This document shows positions 36,019 to 44,800 of a stretch of 64,000 nucleotides of DNA, one piece after another. Positions within the stretch are counted from its first letter, which is position 1, and every line of letters starts with the position of its first letter. The stretch comes from Lytechinus pictus (Eukaryota > Echinodermata > Echinoidea > Temnopleuroida > Toxopneustidae). Made by a program: the position numbers and the translations under genes. Below the pieces are notes generated by a model. The model searched no databases, was not told where the DNA came from, and saw only the letters and a program-made list of their open reading frames with translations. The stretch is from contig NC_087245.1 in NCBI RefSeq assembly GCF_037042905.1, forward strand, positions 12,834,501-12,898,500, given 5' to 3'.

Positions 36019-37660
36019 CTTGGTCACTTCCACATGAGCCAAGTTACGGTTATTCAAAATTTCAACTCACAAGAAAAATACATATTTTCATGTAGGGCCT
36101 ACATGTACATGCATAAAAGTTTTTAAAAGCAAAATACCTCTGGGTCCCTTTTATCTTTGTCTTGTGGCCAAAATTCTAATCAAATGGTCAATATGCCTAC
36201 ATAAACACAATTTGAAATTTATTTATGTCCTTATCTTATATGGATAATGAGATACATTGATGTGTGAAATGATGACCTATGTTACCTTTAAGTTTTGACC
36301 TCATAACCCCAAAAGTTAGTCAGATCATCATTGCCACCCACATGTATACATGCAATGCCAACACTTGACAAAATGAGTAGTGGACAATTTACAATCTACA
36401 AAAATGTAGACCAAAAGCTTTGGTCTTATTCACTGTGCTGTTCTGCTGAACTATGTTGGCTACCTGTGTCTGGAGAGAATAGTCAAATGCCAGAAATTAT
36501 TTAATAAATTCCTAGAAAAGACAGTTATTTTTGTCTAAGGACAACCCAGCATTCCATGATTAAAAATTTGGACACAGAAATTCTGGTTGTCATTTTTTTC
36601 TTCAAATGTCAAGGAAAGAAAGAATGTCAATTATCAAGTTACAGGTAAATGTGCATATGTTAGTTTTTAAACTTTTAATAATAGTCCTATTTATTGTGAA
36701 ATGGCAAGCAGTCAGTCCCATCAGCATTTAAGTTGTTGAGCGGAACAAGTGATGGCCAGTCAGAGTCGAGAATGAAGCTTGTAAAACTAACCTTTTTAAG
36801 AGTGCTTTATCCTAGACTGAAATATCAGCTGTTTTGGAGGAGTTTTTGAAATATTTTCAGATTTTTCTCAGTTCTCCTACACAAATGGAAGCCTCCCATA
36901 GCCTAGGACTTGTAATGGCAGAGTTGCCAAGTTGTATTTTGCATTTTCAGTATTCTCATCCCCCAAAATCAGTATTTTTACCGTGTGAGATAAATATTTT
37001 GTATTTTTCCCCAAACAAGTGTATTTCATAATAAAATGCTTGGCGCACTCGCCCATCACGGCGCTCAAGCTAAAATGCGCACTGCTCTTGCAGATGAAAA
37101 AAAAACCATTAAAACTTGTGTATATCTCACCCTGGTTTTTACAAAATGATTGAGAAAAAAAAACAAGTTACCTGAAATTACATTGATCTAATAACCATTT
37201 TTTTTTTAAATACAAAAAACGTATTTTTTTAAAGAAAAAATGTACTGCCGTATTTTGGTTGCAAAAACGTACTAAATACGGCTAAAACGTACTGGTTGGC
37301 AGGTCTGTAATGGCGGTGATTTGCGTCTATGGGGAAAAGAGTGGGCTCACTGGGCTGCCTTACTCCACTTTTTATGGGGTGAAACAAAGCTTGTGAGTTG
37401 TGAATGAAAAGTACTAATAACTTCTTATGGATTATTTCTCACCAGTTTCTCAAAATATGTGATGTAAAATACAAAATTTTGACTCCAAACAGACAGGGTT
37501 CATGTGTTACTATCATTGCATGTCTACCACCACCAAAGTGGTGCGTATGGGATACTTCTGTCCAAGCAAAAAAAACTTGGGGGGGGGGGCTACTGTTCAC
37601 AACTTACTGCCTAAATCTGCAACATTGGGCAAGCTTTAACACTGCAATGAATGGGGATTT
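36019..37660. other. Intergenic, nothing recognised
   Basis: AT-rich DNA with short open frames lacking codon bias or motifs. The stretch 36940-37300 has repeated CGTATT/AAACGTACT words. Confidence 0.45.
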
Positions 37661-37663
37661 CCA

Positions 37664-37830
37664 GTTTGTTTCATAAAGCTGTTCGTAAGTTAAGAATGCC
37701 TTTAAGAACGACTGGTGACCCTTTCTTACGCGCTTAACCATCGCCAATGAATATACCATTTACCAAAAGAAAGGATCATCAGTCGTTCATAAAGTTGCTC
37801 TTAACTTACGAACAGCTTTATAAAACACCC
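37664..37830. repeat. MITE family B, copy 1
   Basis: TTTCATAAAGCTGTTCGTAA at the left, its inverse at the right, with inner arms around AACGACTGGTGA(C/T)CCTTTCTTA. Related copies at 37861-38030 and 58117-58285. Confidence 0.82.
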
Positions 37831-37860
37831 ACTTGGGCTCCTTTTTTTTTAGTTTCCAGG

Positions 37861-38030
37861 GGGCAGTTTCATATTCAGCTGTTCGTAAGTTAAAAGCGAC
37901 TTTAAGAACGACTGGTGATCCTTTCTTGTGCACTAAATCATCGCCAATGAATATATCATTTACCATAAGAAAGGATCACCAGTCATTCTTAAAGTCGCTC
38001 TTAACTTACGAAAAGCTTTATGAAATGCCC
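37861..38030. repeat. MITE family B, copy 2
   Basis: Same arms as the copy at 37664 (AGCTGTTCGTAAGTTAA, AACGACTGGTGATCCTTTCTT) in the same layout, with a T-rich spacer of about 30 bp between the two elements. Confidence 0.82.
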
Positions 38031-38183
38031 ACCAGGGCTCTTTTTAAGATCATTTCATGAGCTATACTTGCCCCAAGCCCCTGTGTAATTTTTTTAAACA
38101 TTATATCTAGATTTATTTAATATTAGATTTGTCCCTTATTAGAATCTGAACTTGCAGTCTTTTAACTTTGAGATCTTGATAAA

Positions 38184-38313
38184 AAATACTTGCATCGGTC
38201 GATAAATATCACGAATCTCACCTCGATGCTGAAATATCCCGCATGCTAGACCACTTGAAGCAGGATTTAGCATTGAGGTAAGATTCATATTTATCGGCCG
38301 ATGCAAGTATTTC
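38184..38313. repeat. 130-bp inverted repeat
   Basis: AAATACTTGCATCGG and CGATAAATAT words at the left are inverted at the right (ATATTTATCGG, CGATGCAAGTATTT); inner arms carry CTCACCTCGATGCT / AGCATTGAGGTAAG. Confidence 0.82.
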
Positions 38314-38718
38314 TTTATCTGGTAGCACTGCTCATGATGTTGTCACCCTCTATAAGCGTCTTGTAGCTAGGCTACGATAACAAAGACAGCAAGATGGCGA
38401 CAATAACATGTCAGTAACTGCTCATCTTCTTGTAATATGATTTTTCTTCATTCTGATATCAATTTTCATGTAAAAAGAAGTTTAGTATTTTCTAATGGGG
38501 GGAAATGAAGTTGTAGCCCATTCACGTTCACATAAGTTTGGGCTCAAATCCCTAAAAGACTTTGTGTGATTTTGAGCCCGAGGCTTTGAGCAAATTTAAT
38601 TGTGGGAAAATTGATGGTGCGTGTAGACTGGCATGCCGTCCCTTGCTCCGTAGAGATTAAGTACGTCAGTGGTATGACTTTAATCTTTAGGAGCCTCCTG
38701 GCTAGTGACAGTGTAACC

Positions 38719-39942
38719 AAGGGAGCTCCGGCCCGCAAAGCGGGCCAGAGCCCAGGACTCGTCCGTGTAATACTAGGCGGACATACGCTCTCCAAAATGG
38801 GGTAGAATGGGGTCGCAATAGCACTCCAAATAAAAGGGGAAAATATAAATTATCATTATCATTTATTTGACCAATATAAAAAGTACATACACATTACATT
38901 AGAATAAACAATTTACAGTACTTGAAAATTCACTGCGCTTCTCTTTGCATACAGAGGACATTGTGCAAGTTTTTTTACCTTCATCCATATAATCGAGGTA
39001 AGTGCATAATGTTTGTAATGTTTTCGATATTAATTCCATTCTACTTTGGACTTCTAACTACCCCCCCTTCTTTTTTTCCGAACTCCAGTTACACCAGGGC
39101 TCCATCTAACAAAGAGTTACGATTGATCCGATCAATCGTAACTCTATGGAAATCCATACATGTCATAATTTTTTTCTCCAAAAAACTTGCACAATGTCCT
39201 CTGTATGCAAAGAGAAGCACAGTGAATTTTCAAGAAAACAATGAATGCATGAATACACATCATAGCTAGCAAATATTTTGAACAAACATGCATAGTAGAT
39301 GCACTCACACGTATTGCGAGGTTAGTATTAGTATACTAACCTCGCACCACGAACCGCGTATGGCAGTGGATTTCTAACTAGTGGGTCGCGCGTGCTGGGA
39401 TCTCACTTCTTGGGTCCACAACACACGACTTCTATGGCTTGAATTTTCTGTGCGCGGCGGCAAGTAATGAACCCTTGGGTGTAGTAGATGTTGACCTTGC
39501 TGGCCATCCATAGTTACGATTGATTTGTTCAATCTTAACTCTTTGTAAGACGGGGCCCTGATCTGCTTAATCAAATATATTTGAATTTCCAATTTCTATT
39601 GCAAGTTTATTTAGAATGCCCCTTTCATATTACTGTTCAGCACCGAGGTTTTAATTTTTTACTATGTTATATTTCTACAATTTTGCAGTGATATATTTTT
39701 TTTCTAATGCATCTCAAGACTATCTAATTAATTATCTTGGCACCCTTTTCAGGATTCTGTGTCTCACGATAGACCTTCATCCATATAATCAAGGTAGGCC
39801 TAAGTGCATTATTTATATTTCCCCCTTTTATTTGGAGTGCTATTGCGACCCCTTCCTACCCCATTTTGGAGAGCATATTTCCGCGAAGTATTACACGGAC
39901 GAGTCCTGGGCTCCGGCCCGCGAAGCTCCCTAGGTTAGTGAC
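38719..39942. repeat. Nested foldback, 1.2 kb
   Basis: Outer arms of about 130 bp (38719-38850 against 39822-39942) share GGGAGCT, CGGCCCGC, CCCAGGACTCGTCCGTGTAA and TCTCCAAAATGGGGTA in inverted order. A second inverted pair is nested inside (38925-38975 against 39182-39236, containing TCTTTGCATACAGAGGACAT). A short GAGTTACGATTGATC palindrome is at 39112-39153, with a relative near 39511-39545. Confidence 0.75.
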
Positions 39943-40905
39943 AGTGTAGCCTAGGCCTAAGTAAAGAAAGGCCAGGAGTCAGACTCAGGAGAGCTCGACA
40001 CGCAACAGGACTGAACTAAAAACAAAATCTGAAAATGTTCAAATATATTGTGGATCTTTCAGTTTCACTATATATTGCCTGATTCAAACAATGATCACTC
40101 ACTGAGTGTCACTTTACTAACACAACAGTAAGTAAGTAACAGTAATACTTAATGTAGAAGCGGGAATGGTAAGCCATTCCAGCCAGCTGCTCCGTTTTGG
40201 TGTTTTTTACTTAAACTTGGCTCGGCAAGCTGGCGCTAAATAACTAACAGAATACCCAGTTGTTGTGTGTCCGGACGATCAATTTTAGAAAGTCATTTGG
40301 AAAAATTTACAAGCGAAGTTTCAGCAATTTTTAGTACAAAATGTTAGGAAATATTCTTTAAAAAAAATAGAAGATGACTACAAAGATTGAATTCATATTC
40401 TTACTGTAAACCAAAGACAAAAAAGAAGGCTTCAAAAATATAAAGTGTCCGGACACCCGACCCCCATCCTACAGTCAGCTTCAGTGGCACAGCTCAAACT
40501 GAAAAGGGCCTAGGGAGGAGTGGCACTCACATCATTGAAATAGCACGCATACGGTACCGTACGGTATCACACATTCACACCACACAGAGCTGCAGAGTAA
40601 CAAAACCAACATGTTTTGCAAAGGTATAATGTCTTAACTTACCCAATCTTTAACAATTGTATCACATGTAAACAAGAGAAACGACAAACTAATCCATCAA
40701 TAGACGAGAAAACGTAATTTTTACGATTCAACTACGCCTACGGTACTGGCAGTCTTGATCTTCTAAACTATCATGACTATCTTCTACCCAATTTCAGATC
40801 GGATTGCGCTAGCTAGCGCCTGCATATAACCGGTACGCGGTTAATCCGATCCGAGATCACTGAACGAGATGAACAATTACAAGTTTCATCCTGGCTTGAT
40901 GAATG

Positions 40906-41110
40906 ATAATGGGGGTGGTGATTATGATGATGGTGGTGGTGGTGGTGGTGATGATGATGATGATGATGTTGATGACGATGTTGATGATGGTGGTGGTGGT
41001 GGTGATGATGATGATGTTGATGATGATGTTGATGATGGTGGTGGTGGTGATGGTGACCCGGGGGTGGTGGTGATGATGATGCATGTTGATTATGATGATG
41101 ATGATAATTA
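40906..41110. repeat. GAT/GGT trinucleotide microsatellite
   Basis: Imperfect (GAT)n and (GGT)n with GTT variants over 200 bp. It gives long artefactual open frames: poly-Asp/Gly on the plus strand and poly-His on the minus strand. Confidence 0.92.
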
Positions 41111-41206
41111 ATGATGACAGCTAGGGGCGGCGGAGTGAAGTTGAAAGTGGGGGGCACAGGGAAGAAAGGGCACCTTTTTTCTTTCGAAAAAAGCACTATC
41201 TTCAAC

Positions 41207-41470
41207 ATGGCCATATGCAGAAATTTTTCGCTGGGGGGGGGGGGCATCACGCGTAAACTTTTAGGAAAAATATTAAAGCGAGGGAGCAAAGCAACCGAGC
41301 TTATCATAGAGGCACTTTTGCATTTTGTTAAGTGAAATTGTTGGATTTTGAGCATATTTTTGGTGCTTTTCGGTTGTGAAAATCTGCAGTAAATGAATGT
41401 GAGTTTTCAAACTATGGGAGGGGGGCAATTGCCCCTCTGCCCCCCCCCCCCCCCCGCTGCGTACGGCCAT
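41207..41470. repeat. Element with ATGGCC(G/A)TA(C/T)GCAG ends, copy 1
   Basis: Ends are ATGGCCATATGCAG and, inverted, ATGGCCGTACGCAGC. Internal G-run and C-run flank a body with AGCGAGGGAGCAAAGCAACC and GGCACTTTTGCATTTTG. A related copy is at 47276-47489 in the same orientation. Confidence 0.82.
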
Positions 41471-41874
41471 GATCTTAAAGTAAATAAAAAATGACTTCTT
41501 TACCCCACTTACGTGACTCATGAAACTTTAGGCACGTCTGAACAGAGTTCAGAAAAAGTGAGAGAGATGGAAACTTGTCGTGAAGCAGATGAGAACAATC
41601 TCGGTAGTGCCAATGGTTGACAAGAGCTGGCGCTATTGCTCTCAATGCATTATACTTTTGCCCCTCCCTCCTTTTGGTATTCCCCACTAAAGTCCCCAAC
41701 GACATTATACATCAGGCCAGGTTCAAGGTAGGTACGACTGAACGGCACCAATGGCCAACCAAACTGTTGTAGGTATGCTACACATATTTCACCACATTTC
41801 CAAACATGTTCCTAGCAGCCTCGCTTGCACAGCAGATTGATACATTGTCTGAATTACTTGTGAGTTGAGAAATC

Positions 41875-41895
41875 ATGGCCGAGAATGATCAACGG
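41875..41895 (+). CDS. SHFL: SHFL homologue, proposed first coding exon
   Basis: Encodes MAENDQR, then a GTATGT donor in phase 0. It is chosen because it has a good ATG context (AATCATGG), a good donor and the phase needed by the next exon; a seven-residue exon cannot be proved by eye. An alternative start upstream or in another exon is possible. Confidence 0.5.
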
Positions 41896-44800
41896 GTATG
41901 TAAATGTTATTTACATGACGAACCAAAAAATAAGCATTAATGATATTCTTATTCATGTTAAAGTCGTATTTTTTTATCATGTGTTGCAGGCCCAATGTTA
42001 ATTATCTATACTTGGCTTAATGTGTGACGTGTGATAGTATTTGGCACAGACCTACAATCCTACATTGATTTCCGTGATATTCGTACAAACATGACTAATG
42101 TCAGAATTTTGTATAGATCTTCAATTTTGAATTTTGAAATTGAATTACAAATGATCTCTCCCCTGTCTCTACTAGGAAGAGGGGAGGAGTGGAGGGAAGG
42201 GAAGAAAGATCCAAATAGATTTAGAGAGTGTAGGAGCGAGAAAAGAGAGAGAGGGTCGGAGTGAGAGAAGGGGAGCCAAAGAGGGGAGCAGTGCGCGGGG
42301 AGGGGGGGGGGGAATGATGGTAATGATGAGCGCTCTGGAAGTGAAGAAAACTGAAGTATGCCAATAATTATGGAGAGAAGGGTATAGGAGGCACGGTCAT
42401 GATTATGGTCGGGATGCAGAAATAGGCGAGAGAGAGAAATAGATATATAGACGATGGAGAAGAGGATAGGGCCTATTACAGACATGATACAGTTAGGAGG
42501 GGTACTACGGGCTAAAAATAATTATGTCTAAATAAATAGATTAAAATCGAGCAAAATGCTTAAAATTTCATCAAAAATGAAGTCGTTTAATTTTAAAGTT
42601 AAGCAATATTTTTGTGAAAACAGTCATGCCTATTCATTAAGTGGGCTGATGGTGTCATATCCACACTTTCCATTTTGTATGTTATTACATGGAATCATAT
42701 CATTTTTTCATACATGTTTGAACGATTTGTCTCTCTTATACTCAAATAAGTTGCAGCAATGAATATTTGATGCATTGAATCAGTTGTCAATAATGTTTTC
42801 TGTTCTTGGTGGAAAAACATAAATAAAAATAAAAGAACAAGTAGGGATATGACTATCAGATTGCTAAATGAATATTTATAAAGTTTGAACTGTTTCAACG
42901 AAATAGTGCAGATCTTTAAAATATCATAACTTTGTCATAAGTGTATAATTTTGATCAAAATTGTTTTCTTTATTTGTTAAACATATGTTCAGCCTGGAGC
43001 AAAACACAATTTGACGAGAGTTTCAGAAAGAGAACGAGAGACGAGCGGGCGGGGGGGGGGGGGGGTGCAAAGATGAATTCAGACAATAAATCATCATTTA
43101 GTGGAACAAGGTGATTCTGAAAATGAATTTTACTTCAAACATATGCCCATGAAGACACAGATTCATATACGTGAACACAAAGTTGGCCAATTTCTTCGTA
43201 ATTTCGTGCACCAGTACATTTTTAAGGGGTTCACTTCAAGTTGTCAAAAATGTTGTTCTAGTCGACGAAAAAGGTTGACACTAGACTGTATTGAGGTTTG
43301 TCGATTTGATAAGTAAGCAAAAAAATAAAAATAAATAAATAATATGGATAGATAAAGATATCTAATAAAGGCTTTCAAGTCCAAAAATGGTTGACATTTA
43401 GGCGCAGGAAAGGAGGGGGGGGTTCTCTTTTGTACGTCATTGCTAGTCTAAAAAAGTGATTTTATTTTTTGATACAGCCACAATCAATTTCTTATTGTGA
43501 TTCAAATTTCACTATTCTTTTTTTTAAATATAATTCTCCTCATTTCCTGCCAATCATATCATCCAGATTACTCCCCTGCGGAAACATAGGGTGCATGCAC
43601 AATGATCATGGTGCTTTTTGTAAACAAAAACGTTCAGACAACATACCATTATGATGCATTTTCTAATAATAATCTTGTCGTACATTTGCGTATAAATAAT
43701 TAAATCAAATTAAAGGGGCACTCCAGGCAGAACATAAAAATAAAGATAAAGAAAAATCAGACAAACACCTGCCCCCCCCCCCCCTCCGCCTCAAGTTTCA
43801 ATTAACCTCTGCTGGGAATTTGGAAACTCCCAGTTTTATAAAGACACACATTATGTGTGTCATACAAACAGATGGCCAGACAAATTGAATCAATACCATA
43901 TATGATTCTTCAAAAATACAAATGATTTAATTTTGATATGAAAGAATGACAAGGCCGCCCTTTTTTCACCTGAGGTGACACAGAAAGGACTTTGTTATGC
44001 TCAGAGATTAATTAGGTTTACTTTATGCCAAAATATAAACTTGCGGTCTATTTGCATTTATGAATACAAATAATAAGACCATACAGAACTGATATATAAC
44101 AATGTGTTTTTTTTGGGGGGGGGGTGGGTCGGGGAGAATGACAGCAGTTGGTAGGTTTATATCAATCAATCTTATAATTGCTCTTTTATTTTTTTTTTAT
44201 GTTTATACACATGCTTAGGCATATCAAAACAGAAGAAGAAGAATCTAGTTCTGCAGCCTATGATGAAGTTCATGTTTTTAAGAGATTAAAGGAGAACATT
44301 TCTATTATTTTTAATCATTATAGACACATCGCATCGGTAGAGAGCGGATAAAATATCTGACAGATGGCCAGGTTAGTGATATTTTACTTCAGCAGATATG
44401 CACTTTTCTTTTTCTTATCGATGGTGCATCCAGGTTTGATAAAATAGTAATGGGTTCATTTGAATTTAGACGATTTCTTTAGAATTTTTACAAGCAAAAA
44501 ATAGGAGGTAGAAAAGATGGCTGGCCCCAATAATTGAAAAACAAAAGAGGAGAGCTTCATATTTATGAGTAGAAAAGATAGAAACAATGGCCCGCATTCA
44601 CCAATTAAGGTGGATTCGAAAATTCATTGAATCTGCAGAATCCACCTTTGTGAATCCAGGTCATTGGGGTTTGATCATATTAATCTTAATGTTGATCATC
44701 CTGTTAAAATATCTCGTTATGCTTAAAGATAAAACACAAAGAAAAACAATTAGCACACAAATCGCAGACACTGTACGAAAGTGTGTTCTCAAAACATAAA

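Noticed and set aside
40813-41355. 180-residue minus-strand open frame with a long His run
   Set aside because: It is the reverse reading of a GAT/GGT microsatellite; no splice context, motif or similarity outside the repeat.
42060-42485. 141-residue minus-strand frame rich in Leu, Ser and Pro
   Set aside because: Reverse reading of a GA-rich tract in an intron.
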